Shown: piece by piece, positions 48,421 through 62,700 of the stretch | Layout of the letters: each line of letters begins with the position of its first letter | Position numbering within the stretch: the stretch's first letter is position 1 | Source: Ciona intestinalis | Lineage: Eukaryota > Chordata > Ascidiacea > Phlebobranchia > Cionidae | NCBI RefSeq assembly: GCF_000224145.3 | Contig: NC_020176.2 | Span: 1,728,867-1,792,866, forward strand | DNA length: 64,000 nt | Direction of reading: 5' to 3' | The notes under the pieces: generated by a model | Databases searched by the model: none | The model's input: the letters and a program-made list of their open reading frames with translations, nothing else | Told to the model about the DNA's origin: nothing | Position numbers and translations under genes: made by a program

Positions 48421-48612
48421 CCGGCGCCGTGGTGTAGTGGTTAGCGCGCCTGTCTGTAACCCAGAGGTGGCGGGTTCAAGGCTGGACGCTGCTAACATTG
48501 TGGGCGTATGTGTCCTTGGGGAAGACACTTAACGGCAGTTGCTCCAACCCAGTGTCACTAATGGGTTAAATTATCAGCCATAAAATAAAACGATAAAATT
48601 TCCATTGCCAAA
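48421..48612 (+). mobile_element. tRNA-headed SINE with the best-preserved head, 3' truncated
   Basis: CCGGCGCCGTGGTGTAGTGG, TTAGCGCGCCTG and the B-box-like GGTTCAAGGC give a clear tRNA-like pol III promoter. The tail of the family is missing. Confidence 0.9.
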
Positions 48613-48950
48613 CTTTAAAAGATTTGCTTTTAATTTAGTAATTTATACCTCAGGGGTTATTCAACTATAAGATACTGATATAAAAAAAAAGATAATATTT
48701 TGAAAATATATATTTGAAATTTGGTCATTTGCACTTGGTGATAATTTATGAGAAGTGGCTTCTGCCAAAAACAGAGTAGTAATACCCTATTTGTAGCAAT
48801 AATAAAAAAAATTATCAACAGTTATTATCAATTTTCTGATGTTACAAGTTCATATACATTTGTAGGATACAATATTTTTCCATTGATGTTCGAACATTAC
48901 CCATTGTCGTTTAAACAATGTGTATAGGTAACATGTAAAAACTTAAGCAG

Positions 48951-49465
48951 TAGGGCAAGAAAAAGAATGTTTAGACTAAATTTTCAAAGCGTACAGTATT
49001 ATTTCGTGTTATTTACGTATATTCCTATTTATAAATACACTTATTAATCAAAATTAACAACGATTTTAAACTGTCCCATCTTATCCTGTGTGTTTTCGAA
49101 TTTGTAAAATTTCACCTGTTGTGCGGATCGCTAAATAACTCCTCGTTTGTTTTATTATATTTTATTAAATTGGTGTCAGTTAATAAAGGAATGATAGTAC
49201 TAATTCGTGGTATTACCCAAAAACCGTCATCTAGTTTAATTTTGGAAATATTTAGCAATATGTGCTTAAGTGTCCCATCTTCCCCCACCCTACTATAAAC
49301 TAAATAATGTTTAAGCTAGAGTTTTAAAGCCCACAGTATCATTTCGTATTATTTGCGTGTAATTCTAATAGCAAATTCACTTATTATTCAAAATTAATAA
49401 TAATTTTAAATTTTCACGTCTTACCCTATGTGTTTTCAAATTTGTAAAATTACACCCGTTCTCCT
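48951..49465. repeat. Duplicated MITE-related composite element
   Basis: Two stretches, about 48965-49120 and 49310-49465, share CAGTAT(T/C)ATTTCGT and TGTGTTTTC(G/A)AATTTGTAAA over about 150 bp. Between them lies a MITE-type end (CCCATCTTCCCCCACCCTACT, to 49298). This looks like a larger relative of the MITE with a partial second copy beside it. Confidence 0.6.
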
Positions 49466-49477
49466 GTGTTTTGTCGT

Positions 49478-49732
49478 TATAACGGGTGTTCTGTTTTTTT
49501 AGACTCCGTGCAGACTCACGAGTTACCACGTATGTAACTTTGTAAGTGTTTGTTTTTTTTGTGTGGCTGACACATTTTAGGCAACCCATCAGTGACCACT
49601 AATAGGTTGGAGCAAATGCTGTTTCGTGGCTTGCCCTTACATATAGGTTCACTATGATAGCAGCGACAAACCTCAAACCAGTAACCCTTGGTTTTATGCA
49701 GGCGCGCCTATAACTACTGTGCCACGGCGCCA
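49478..49732 (-). mobile_element. tRNA-headed SINE
   Basis: GTTACCACGTATGTAACTTTG tail, CAACCCATCAGTGACCACTA body, and head GCGCCTATAACTACTGTGCC with CACGGCGCC at its right end. Confidence 0.85.
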
Positions 49733-50714
49733 GATAAATTAGGTATCAAAACACTACAAAGGGTTTGCAAATCACTAAATTGAATGAGTTCCGAATTCAC
49801 CCAGCAGCTGTATGTATTTATTGCAACAGATGCAGAATCAGATTTTAAAAATAATGTATATTACCCAACAACATTATTATAAAAGTTATTTTTTGTGAAG
49901 GTTCAATCTTCTTCCCAATCTCATCCAGCGCCAGCACTATAGTTAAAAATATCCGCGCATATCTATTGACGGTTATAGCTGTAGATTATTATGGAAAGTT
50001 CAGTCTTATGATGTAAGCCTATTAGCAGACAACATACTATATCTTTAGCACGGAATGCGAATCATATAAGGACAATAAACGGAGAATGTTGATGCAAGTA
50101 TAGACAACATTGGTACAACTCTAATTGCCCAATCGCTGTAAGAAAAATATTGTGGAAAGAAAAGGATACTCAAAATGCAGCTTCATTCCTTTATCCTGCT
50201 GTGTTGGTACAATGACATAAGTTGCTAATTTATGACGCAGGCGTATTACGTAGTAAACGAATATCAAGGTGTTAAGTGGCATGCGTAACTGTTATGCAGC
50301 CCTACATTGATTGATTGCAACAACTGCGTATTCAAGTTGTCTGCCACACGTCGAGCTTATCGATTCACTTCCATTATGCTGCGATACGAGAATCTCAGGC
50401 CAGACAGCGGCAAGGGGCAACTTAATTAAGCTGCCTTCTCCCGCTCGCTTGAGCAAGTAAACTCTTGTGCTCTGGGGATTGTTTTACAAGTAAAGGTTTG
50501 TTGCGTAGGTTTTAGCGAAGCCAATAGAGTTCGTCAACATTAAAAAGGTTTAATAAAGATTTATTTTAGTGCGAGAAACATTAAGATCCTTAAGACAATA
50601 CTGCTGCGTAATGTAACGAAAGTCTAATACTCCGGAACAAAAGAGCAAACTTTTTATAAAGCTGTTTTGAATCATCATTCATCTGCTCGAAACAAATTTA
50701 GTTGAAGTACAAAG

Positions 50715-53700
50715 ATGGCGGAAAGTTGTGACAATGACGAGGAAGTTCATTTTCTACGAACTGTGAGTTATAATAATGTGAAGTTCAACTTGTACTGACA
50801 AAGTCACATATTATTTTACATTAACCGTGCGCATATTCAATTGGCGCATGTATAAATAAGTTTTAAGGGAAATTAATAAATAGTCGTGTGGGGTAAAATG
50901 GGATACCGTCAGCACGTAAATTCTATATTTTTGAACGTGTTTTTAACAATTAACAACGCCCTTTTAGAGTGGTGGGGTAGCGAATATTTAATTTTGTAAA
51001 TATAGTTTGTTTAGCAAGAACGACGAAAGAGAATAAAAATATGTTCTATCTTACCCCCATCCTACCATAGGTTATGAAATGATCTCTACGTTTTCTGTTA
51101 GTAAAACGAGAAAGTGTTCAAATGTTACATATTGATGTCAGTTTAATATGTTTTTAATTTTTAGGATGATGCGATATATCTTCAATGTGTTCGTCAGAAG
51201 GATCAAGGCAAAGTTTGTCTTGCAGCAGAAGGATTTGGAAACAGATTATGTTACGTGGAACCATCTCAGGATACCGTGGTTTGTAAACTTTGTTTCAGCA
51301 CGTTTAATTTGAACATATAGTAGGGTAGGAGAAGATGGGACACCTTTTCATTCTGTTTTCCCACCCCATTTAGTAAGTAGACCGTTGTCAATTGTTTATA
51401 ACACGGTCAGGTTATTTGGATATTAATTAAGTGCTAAAGGTGTCCCATCTTGCCCCACTACTGTATATAGCTAATGTGTTCAAATTAAACGTTATTTGTT
51501 TAAAAAATATTTGAGTTAAAAATCAAATTATTATGGAATGAATCATTCTAGGCACTATTTAATTAGATCACTCATAGTACGGTGCGGCAAATGGGGACTT
51601 GTCATTTCCATTCTCCTTTCTCGACCCATTTCGTAGTAAACAAAAAATATTTGCAGAATTATATATTATATTTGAAGCACCGCGATTTCAAAACTACGTT
51701 GTTAATTGTTAAAACATGATCAGGAAATATGGGAATTATGTGCTAACGGTATCCCAACTTACCCTGTAGTTCTATATAAAGTAGTTTTTTTGTCGTCCTG
51801 TTAAGACATACGAATTACAAATACCCCGTCCAAATAGCTTCAAGTAAAATCCTTTATTGGAGGAAATTTCTCGTTTATTTTAAATTGAGCAGCATATTGT
51901 AGAAAACCTTAAACAAAAGGTTCATTTAAAAGTTTGTAAAGGCAACGTCAATAATCCACTGACATAACCCACCAAAAAAGTCTATTGGGATTCTATAGAA
52001 CCAACGTAAGCAAAATCTCATATTGAAAAATCCTAATGATACTGCAGAGACCTTAACGTTTTTACCTACAGTGTAACAGTTTCTTTAACGATTATATCGA
52101 ATTTCTTACAGGATGCTGAACCAACAGATGCGCCTCGTTGTGTGTTTGTTTTATCTCAAGCATTGTCAGTGAGAGCATTACAGGAACTGTTAGCAAGTGA
52201 AGAGGTATGCTATAATACTTAAGTTCGGAATTTAACTGTTCGAATACACACATGAAAAAAATATATGTAGTTTTAAACTATAATGAACAAATTCAAGGCC
52301 TGTCCATTATGGGTATATATGGGCCTTTTTGGCAAAACAATGGCTCCACCAGTGGCTTTTATGGGTTGTCTAAATTGTCAGCCACAGAGAAAAAAAACTC
52401 AAAATTACACACGTGGAAACTCCTAAACTGGCACGAGGTGTATGAAACACAACATCCGTGTTATAACTACCGTGTTCCGGCCACGCAAGGATGAAGCAAG
52501 TTACATTCACATTTAACGTGACACGTAGGTTGGTATTGACATGGACGATGACAGAGAAATAAGACCCGATTTAATGAGCACCGAGTCCCAGGCAAGCCGG
52601 TTTTTGCAAAACTTGCCCGGAGTTTCTCGAATGTAGTTTTTTTCCGGTTATTTAATTTACTTGGTTTGTTAAATTTGCAAGCATGATATGGAATTAAATA
52701 TTCTTTGGTTATAGTTTCATTAATGAACGTTTGTGTTTACTTGATGTTTGCATGAAAATTCTGTTAAGTGCGAATAATATTATACTACTTGCATTAATTG
52801 CTGTGTGCTGACGAAGTTACATAATGTTAAGTACAGATATTGCTTTCAACATTATATTCCTAAACAATGAATTTCATAAAGCAGACTAGAATGTTATTAA
52901 CGTTTATTTGATATTTTTGTTCAAAATTTAAGTCAATAATATAAACAACTCATTTGTTTTGACATAAAAGAGAATAAAATAGGTTGTAACACAGCTTATA
53001 AGGTTTTCAGAATACCGTTTTACGAGTCATAAAGACGAACAGTTTTTTGCTCAGTTAATAATATACCAAAAATGTGAAATACACACCGTAACTAAGTTGC
53101 ACCAAAGACGCTAATTTATTTTTAACTTGATAGTAGACATGGCCTATACTATATTATTACATTATACTCTAATGGTGGGGAAGATGGGACACCTTTTCAT
53201 TCCATTTTCTCGTCCCATTGTGTAATAAACAAAGAATATTTAAAGAACTATATCCTCACAACTCTCATAGACCATTGTTAATTGCTTAAAACACGATCAC
53301 GATATTTGGATGTTATGCGTTAAAGGTGTCCCATCTTACCTCACAGCACTATAATTATACTAGGCTATAAGTCTTATTAACACAAGTGTATTAACAAGTT
53401 TTATATTCAACAGGCGGAAGGCGGGGCAACTCACAGCAGAACGTTGTTGTATGGAAATGCCATTCAGTTAAAGCATGAACTTAGCGGAATGGTATGTACC
53501 TTACAGTTGAAATTTAATACATAAGCTGAGTGCTTGTTCTATATACGTTTTTAACAGACAGAGCGTGTTCCATTTTATGTCTTCCAGATTAGACTAAAAT
53601 AGCGGTAACTGATAGAGCTATCCTATAGTACTGTAGAACAGTATGGGATACTGTTGGCATCTAAACCCAATATTTCTTGATCGTGTTTCTAACAACAAAT

Positions 53701-56700
53701 GATCTTCTTTTACAGTTGTACGGTTATATGAATTATTATATACCCATTCAAAGAATTAAGAAAAACGTTAAAAAAAAATTTAAAAAAAATTATTAAAAAA
53801 ATCTTCACGACTCCAATAAGCCGCTGTTAATTGTTTTAAACACGATTTATAGGACATTTTGATATTATCCCCCACTCTATACTATATTTCGCACAAGTCA
53901 CTTCTCATAAACTATCTCCAAGTGCAAGTGACCGAATTTTGAATATATTTTGCTGTTAATATATCAGTATATTATTATAGGGTGGCGAAAGATGGGACAC
54001 CTTTTTGTTCTATTTTCTTGTCTTAATAAGTTGTAAACAAAGAAAATTCAAAGAATTGTGTAACTGAGTCCTCACGACTTCCATGGACCGTTGTTAATTG
54101 TTTAAACACAATCAGGATATTTAGATATTATGTCCTAAAGGGTGTCCCATCTTTCCCTACTCTACTATATAATAGTTTGAGTTACCCCTGAGTTATTAAT
54201 TATTAGAAAAAACGACCACTTTAAAGTTGTTAGTACAATTGAACTATTCCGCCACGGCATATTAGAACACCATGATAATAATTAAAATAAGACAAAATGT
54301 TACCATATTTTTATTTAGTTTCTCACTTGTCTGACAACGGCGAGCTCTGCAAATGATCAATTGGCGTTTGACGTTGGATTGGGGGAAGAGGAAACAGGTA
54401 AGTATTTATTATATATACATATAAATGCTCAGACTATATAACTTTAACTGCTACAAAAGCTAGTCTATTACAACACTTGCTTGTGTAAGCACATAAAACA
54501 TGTCATTTATCAAATTGTGTTGATTCTTCGCATGTCGGACAACGGCCTACTATAGAGATATCTCTAGTAAGCCGTGATCGGACCCAAATAACACAACAGC
54601 AGGTCAGCGATTCGATATAATAAAACGATTCTGTATATCGCCGATAAAGCAGACTTAGCTCGCTCATATAGGCACTTAGGTCACACCAATGATATTGCAC
54701 TACTGAACCATGTAACACCGTTAGCGCGTTTGCATACTTGTTCAAGCGGGTGTTTCGTTCACAAATCAACATAGGATTTTGGTCTCAGTGACTGTACATT
54801 AGAAGCTTAGGTTGCGCAGCAATATGCAATATTTAAATCAGCTAAGCAAAGCCTCTCTAAGCTAAGCTATTTTACTCATTACACATTTCGCCGTCGTGGC
54901 TTCGTCCATAGAGCTCTCGAAAACGTGGCTGATATAAAGTTATCTATAACACAAGAATTGCTTTTTTATTTAACTTTCGCCATATACCTACGAAGTTTTC
55001 TAGAAAAGAAAAAGGTTTTTCCGTGAAATGCGAAAATGTTTATAGCCGTTAATAACTTCGCACAAATTGTAGCTGTTTGTTTGTTTGTTCGGTTCCCTAT
55101 ACTGCTTATAGTGCTTCAATGACATGTGCTAAGCGGCGACTCGGCGCGCTTGTAGGTTAGTTTATCTACTTTATCCCAAGCGTCGATTATCTGTAATTTG
55201 GCGCCGACTTACTTGACTTTATGAACTCCACAATGAACGCTCAATATGTGAAGTTTCGTATGTGCATTCCGAAAACAGTGTTTTCCTTTAAATTCGTCTA
55301 AATAAAAAAAGTTTTCTTTACTATTACAACACTGTCCAATAAGTTAGGAGCACATTTATCATCTCATAAATCAGCGTGTATGAAACTATTTTGTTCACCC
55401 TATAAAACATAGCCCTTTACGGCTATACCCCAGAGAATATTGCCAATTATTAAAACACATTGCAATTATAATATATTAGGTGAGACATCATGGTGGACAG
55501 TTCATCCAACTTCAAAACAAAGATCGGAAGGGGAGAAAGTGAGAATCGGAGATGATTTGATTCTAATCAGCATTTCTTCTGAGCGATACTTGGTATTTAT
55601 TATATTTTCTAATGGAATTGAAATAATTATATTTCTTTCTAATAATTCTTTTTAATAGCATCTTTCATGTGGTGATGGGGATGATAGCAGTGTTCAGGCT
55701 TCATTTCAACAAAGCATGTGGACTGTTGGACCTGTGGCAAGTGGTGGATCCAAAGCTCAAGGTTACCTTACTGGTGGAGATGCAATTCGACTGTTCCATG
55801 GTCATATGGATGATTGCTTAACCATGCATACAATGGATGAAAACAAATCACATTCCAGGTTAATTATTTTATGAAAAAAAAAGGATTTTTGGTATTTACC
55901 ACCGAAACATCTTTATTTTTAAATAATTATTACCGTTTGTCTAGTTTTAGTTTTAAGTATCAAGTTGCAGATTAGTGTAAGTTTATTATAAGCAGGAATT
56001 AAGTTGAACAGCCATTGATATAATGTTAAAACTTATTTCTTTGATGCTGGATCAAAGAAATCACTTTTCGAAATTTTTGTCAAAATCCGCAGTCATTTAT
56101 TTCATGCTTCCCACTAGATCAATCATTTATGAATCTGGATCAGCCGGAAGCCATGCAAGGTCGCTATGGCGGTTAGAACTAATGCAAATTAAGTGGTTCG
56201 GATCACATGTCTCCTGGGGGTGCCCGTTTCGTTTACGTCACATCACTTCAGGTGTTGTAATAAATTTTTGATTATTTTTATCAATATCAAATGTAATCGT
56301 CATGTATTATTGTTTTGTTTTTTTTATGTAACCAAAAACTTATGTATTCTAAGGTTTGTACTTGTGTATGTTGGACGACCGAAGCTTAATGTTGATGGGA
56401 CCTGAAAACGCAAGTTATAGAATGTCTGCGTTTTGCTGGCAATCATCAAAGGTATGAACAGAGAAATAGGTTGATGCCTTTTTTTTTGTAATTCTTTAAG
56501 GCAATAATTATGAAATAAAGTATAAGCAGCCTACTGATTAAATTAAAGTTCTTCTGACAAACCTATTTTTTTTAATATCCTATATTTTGCCTTCATTCTA
56601 CCCTGCTGGGCCGGCGAAACCTCGCTAAACAATCAATTTCCCAGTAGAGCTTTATTAGATTTCTATTATGCCTGGCAGCAGCAGTTTATATAGATTGATT

Positions 56701-59700
56701 GTTTACTTTAACTAATAGCCTATTCGAAATTTAACTGTTATTTTGAATGTAATTATAATTGAATAAATAAAATAAGTTTTACAAACCACACTATTCTTTG
56801 TTCAAATGAATGAGCTTACCTTCAAATTGAAATGATTCGTTTTATTTTATTATTGTTTATGTAAACCTTTTAATTTGGTGTTGTTTTATAAAGGACAAAG
56901 CTGAACCTTTAACTGAACATGAGATTGATGGTATGGGTGTGCCAGTAATCAAGTATGGTGATTCAGTGTGTTATCTTCAACATGTGGAAACAGGTTTATG
57001 GGTTAGTTATCAGGTAAATAACTGAAATTACATTTTGTTAAAATATAGTACTGTTTAATAATGGTACTACTAATTTCCCTTCTTCACTGTTTTAGGTAGT
57101 TGACACGAAATCTGTAAGAGTTGGTCCAAAACAAAGAAAGGTAAGAGATAAAATATGTATGAAAGCTCTGCCCAAAAAAGCATATTATTTTTGACTCTAA
57201 AAATTAACTTTTCAATGTAAATGTGTTACGAAGGCTTTGATTCATATTTATTCAGTAGGTTGTTTTTAAAGTACTGAAATGTCCTGCCAAACTGATAAAA
57301 TAAGTGGGGAAAATGATTAAATTTGAATAAAAATGAATTAATATGAAAATGTTTTCATATTTAGGCTGTATTGCATCATGAAGGCCATATGGATGATGGA
57401 CTTGCATTATCTCGTGCTCAATCAGGAGAGTCACGCACCGCAACCATCATACGAAGAACTGCACAAATCTTTCTGAGCTTTATCAGGTTAGAATGTTTGT
57501 GTGGCTAACTCAGTGGTCCCTTAGTATGTTGTCTAAATTGTTTGCCATACAGTAAAAATATTTTCCAAATTTAAGCTACTTACAAGACTGTTATTGCCTC
57601 GCTATACAGAGTCAATAAGTTTCATTCTATTATTTTTTAAAATTAGTATGAAAACTTTATATCTTTAAACAGTGCTTTGGATTCCCATCAACCTAAAAAG
57701 TTGGGTAGGAGACCAGATCATCCAAATGTAGCGGAGATGGAACAATGTGTGAATGATCTTATTGATTATTTTATTGAACAAGAAGATAAAGCTGATGATG
57801 GGAGCACTGATGAGCATGAAGTTAGACAAATAAGGAAACAGGAATTAAAAAACAGGCAAGAGCTTTTGTGGAAGGCTTCGTACAGTGGCATAATGGTTAG
57901 CGCGTCTGCTAATCCCGTGCTCCCATTGTAGGCCCTCAAAATAAAGTATATACTTTAAAAATAATCATTCACAAAGTTACATACGTGGTAACTTGTAAAC
58001 GGGCGCGAGATGTATGAAACAGAACACCCGCATTTTAACGACTCTTGCTTCCCCATCTTGCGGGTGTAAATAAGGGACTTTTTATTCGAATAAATAGGTT
58101 TTTTTTTTTGAGATTATTTAATTATTAATCTCTAGGCAAGACTTGTTTCAAGAGGAAGGAGCCATATCTCGTATATTACAATGCATTGATAAGTTAGGAG
58201 CTTATGGGGATACTGGGAACTTTGCCCAAATTGTCGGTTCTGAAGCTGCTGCTTCTTACGAGTTTTTACTCAACTCAATGTATGTTCTACTTGCTGCCAC
58301 TGTACGGGGAAACCGAGACAATTGTGCAAAGTTTGCGCGTCATCTTGACTGGCTTATCAGTCAGTTTGACGGACAGCAGGCGTCAATGGGTAAGTGCAGT
58401 GACTTTTGTGCTGGTAATATTGGAGTTTTTATGGCAGTTAGTTACTCACACTGCAATGAATGAAAAAGGTTAATACATTTTTATTATGAACATTAAACTC
58501 AATAAAGTTATGCCTAAAAACATATTCTCTTGCATTCAAGGGTATAGATATTAGGATATATGTATATTTTTTAACACTGTGTTTCGCACCTATATGCTTT
58601 GTAGCTTTAGCAAGTAGACATATACCTAAGCTAATGCAAAGTATAAATGTTTATTGTGATAATTACATGTTAAAATCTTACAGGTATCCTTGAAGTTCTC
58701 AGTGCAGTATTAAGTGACAGCCAGGAAGCATTAAATATGATAAAACCTGATCATATTAAGTCCATTATATCGTTACTTGAAAAACATGGAAGAAATGCAA
58801 AGGTAATATTTTTGTGAATTATTATAAAAATTTGAAGTCTAAACTAGTAATAATAATTAATTAATTTTACCTATTACTTACTGTATGTTTAGGTTTTAGA
58901 AGTTTTGTGTTCCCTTTGTGTATGCAATGGAGTTGCAGTTCGTTCAAATCAAAATTTGATTTGCGAGACATTGTTGCCAGGAAGAGACTTACTTCTACAA
59001 ACAACTGTTTTGGGATATATTACCAAGTAAGCTATTTCATATTTGTTATTATGAAAAGTTGCAGACTACATTTCCACTGAAATGATCACATATATGTTTA
59101 CTTTTTAATTTTCCCTGCAGCATTGATAGAATAACATGGAGAATTAAATTATGTTTTCCTAAATTTATAGATGGAAATGACAGCAACACTATATAAGCAC
59201 ATTTTACTGCTGTAAACATATGATCAACAAATAATGTTACAGGTTCAAAGCGCCTCACTGCTAACATTGTTGGCATATGTGTCCTTAAAATGTTATTGGT
59301 ATATATAAACACATTTATAACCATGTGTGTAAAACCCTGAAGTTTTACTACCATATGAGCAAAATTAAACTTCCAATTGCCTCAAAACAGTGGTCAACAA
59401 TGGGTTTTCCAAATTGTCAGTCATACATAAAAACAAAATAATTAAAAAATCTTTAAAAAATAATCATCCATAAAGTAACATATGTGGTTTTGTGGTAACT
59501 CATAAGCAGTCACGAGGTATATGAAATAAATACGTTTTTATGACGATTTTCGTTTACTTGCTAATTAAAGTACTACTAGATTTGTTGTTTGTTGTAAAAC
59601 GCACCTGTATAACAATTTCAAATTCTCTTTCAGTGTCCAACCCAATATTTTCATGGGTGTGAGTGCTTCATGTGCTCAGTATAAGAAATGGTATTACGAA

Positions 59701-62700
59701 CTTCTTGTTGAGAAGATTGATCCCGTTTGTTCTTCTTCTGGACCCCACCTAAGGGTTGGTTGGGGAAATACTGTTGGTTTCTCCCCCTACCCTGTTGGTG
59801 GTGACTATTTTGGTGAAGCTGGAGTGGGTGATGACATATACTCATATGGATATGATGGATTAAATCTATGGACAAGTAAGTGTGGTTTGAAAAAATGAAT
59901 GAAATTTATTCTGTCTCGTTGGTCAAGGTAACGAAAACGGGAAAGTTTACAAGACCAAAAAGATTGGTAGTAACGGTAAAACCACAGTCCTTACTTACTC
60001 GCTTATAAATAAAACAGAAAAAGAAATCAATTTTTGGATAAATAGTGTGACCGTTACACCCAACAAACAATATGATTTTGGAAATATCTTTCGCAATTCA
60101 AAGCTGTAAACTTACAGTCGACAATTTAAAGTCGTTATTGGTTAAAATTTGGTTGTTAGGGGCCGACAATATAAGGTTTCAGGTCTATGGTAAGGGTTTT
60201 TAGGTTACATAAAATGGTAAAGCACTTTAGTTTTGCGCTTCATTTTTTGATCTTCAGGTTACCATTGTAATGAAAATCAATATAAAGGGTTTGTGGTTCG
60301 TAATAAGTGTTTGTGCCAATGCCTCTTAGCTATTATATTATTTTATTGTTCTTTTCTATAAGCTTATTGTTTATAAAATACATGTACACAACTCAGATAA
60401 AAATGACTTTTTTCTTTTTTAGGTCACAGAGCTTGTTCTGTTGGATCTAATAATCGTCATCTGTTAGCTGCCAATGATATTGTTAGTTGTTGCATGGACC
60501 TCAGTATACCAAGTATATCATTTCGTATAAATGGCCAACCAGTTCAAGGAATGTTTGAAGACTTCAACTTAAATGGATTGTTTTTCCCTGTTGTCAGCTT
60601 TTCTGCAGGCATCAAGTTAGTTTTGATACTGATTAATTATACTACTTATATTACCGGCACTAAATAAAAGTAAAATTAAAATTAGTTAAGACCTGGCGTC
60701 GTAGCAGATAGTATAGCACACCTTCCTTAACCCAGAGGTAATGGGTTCAAGACCTGTCGCTGCTGCCATTGTGGGCATATGTATCCTTGGACAATTTCCT
60801 TAACGGCAATTGCTCCAATCAGGTGGTCACTTATAGGTTGTCCAAATCAACAGCCATTCATAAATAAAAATTTAAAAATAAAAAACCGAAAAAGCAAAAA
60901 TAATTATCCACAAAGTAACATATAAGCTGTTATGAAACAGAACACCCATGTTATAAGTTCTAATGACTGTTAAGCTGCCTATAAGAAACCACTGGATTGG
61001 GCATCACTTACAAAATAATTATCTCTAATATGCAGTTACATTCTGATAGGTTACTGTGTTTTATTTACTTCATTTTCTTGTTGACTCGTTTCTCTCCACA
61101 ATTTGAATAATTTTTAACATGGTAGGCCATTTATTATTGTAAAAAAAGTATGCAGTGTAATTTATGTTATGTTTTAAACCTTATTACCTTTGATGTATAT
61201 CAATCTAACTTATTTGTTATGTTTACTGACTAATGTAGTGTAGATAAATAGGGGTAGGCCTGCCTACCCTGCCATCCCAGATTTGTTGCCTATTCATGCA
61301 TGTATCATTGGTATTACAGAGTCCGGTTTCTATTTGGAGGACCACACGGTGAATTTAAATTCCTTCCCCCTGTTGGATATGCTCCTACATATGAAGCTTT
61401 GTTACCTGGAAGAAGATTGTTTCTATCCCCATGCAAATCATATGGGAATCTATCCAGGGGTTATATCATGGGGCCAGGGTCATCATGGGAACACACTGTA
61501 TTTGTTCCAAATGCGGTGAATACTCAAAATGTAAGTTTATGACCATCTTGATGTTGTTCGTTTAACCATAAATAAGAAATATACATTTCTTTTACACAGC
61601 ATTTATATTGGTTCGACATAATCCTTGTCTGCTTAAATTTACTTCTTCTAAGTTAAAAAGTATGCAGCTTTGTAGGCGATTATTTTTTGTAAGTCTAATT
61701 AGCAACTCATATTTGACCGCTGGATTACAAATCTCATATTTGACCGCTGGATTACAAATCAAGTGTCTTGTACAGAACACAGATATAAGCAATTCTGAAT
61801 ACTGAGAAGGCGTTAAGAAAAGATATGCTTGACTATTTATTTCAGAAAGAAATACGTCCATTTCCTTGAACCTCCTAGAATGATAATTGGTTCTTGCTTT
61901 GTTTATTAAAGACAATATCCAATTATTGCTACAATTTAATGGTCAATAATTTCACAATTTAATTTTATCATATCCATGTATTAAGAAACAAAAAAAACAA
62001 CCAGAAATCACATTTGTTTCAGGTTATTCTTTCACATTTCTTGCAAGCGGTTGTTCCTAAGCTCGCTGAAAGTATTCATGAACTGTGGGCAATGACACGT
62101 ATACAAGGGGGTTGGAGTTATGGAACGGTAAGATAAACTTATACAAAAAGGCGCCAAGTCTTGGGTGACAGGATAGACAGGCTTAGCCTGATTTTTTCTA
62201 CACTGCCCTGTTAAGTAAACAATGGCACCAAATAATTTATGAAAAAATACATTTGTCTATCTTTGCCTTCCCTGCATTTTAAAAGTTTGGTGCCTAGACA
62301 ATCGTTATAACAGAAGTGTTTCACACACCTCGTGCCACCTTGGGGGTTTCCATGTGTGTAATTTTGTGGGTGTTTTTTTTTCTAATTGATAAAAATTTAT
62401 ACAACCCATTTGTGGCCACATCATTAGAGAAATTGCCGGTTATTTGTCTTGCCCAAGGAAACAAACGCCTACATTTATAGAGGTGACAACTCCTCTGTGT
62501 TAAAGGAAGACGCACTAACTAGTTTTTCATGGCGCCAAACAACTAATTGAATTTACTGCAACAGGTGCGCGATGAAGCAAAGAAACAAAATCCCTGTTTG
62601 GTTGAATTTGCTCGACTTCCAGCTCAAGAAAGATCATTTAATTTAACGATGTCGTATGAAACCTTAAGGACAATAATTGCGCTTGGTTATCATGTTGGAA

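Larger units (their letters stand above)
46242..50714. other. Divergent intergenic region between NXPE and the ryanodine receptor gene
   Basis: About 4.5 kb. It contains MITEs (46265-46472, 47026-47190), a LINE fragment (47550-48338), SINEs (48421-48612, 49478-49732) and a duplicated composite element (48951-49465). 49740-50714 is unique and is the likely ryanodine receptor promoter side. No gene is supported. Confidence 0.6.

Noticed and set aside
48421-48480. tRNA gene
   Set aside because: The head has pol III box-like sequence but does not fold into a full cloverleaf as read, and it continues into the SINE body found at many sites.
57856-57931. Exon 13 of RYR reading through into SINE-coded residues
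   Set aside because: It destroys the conserved [10 protein letters not shown] and ends in SINE sequence; the GC donor at 57856 restores the family sequence in phase.
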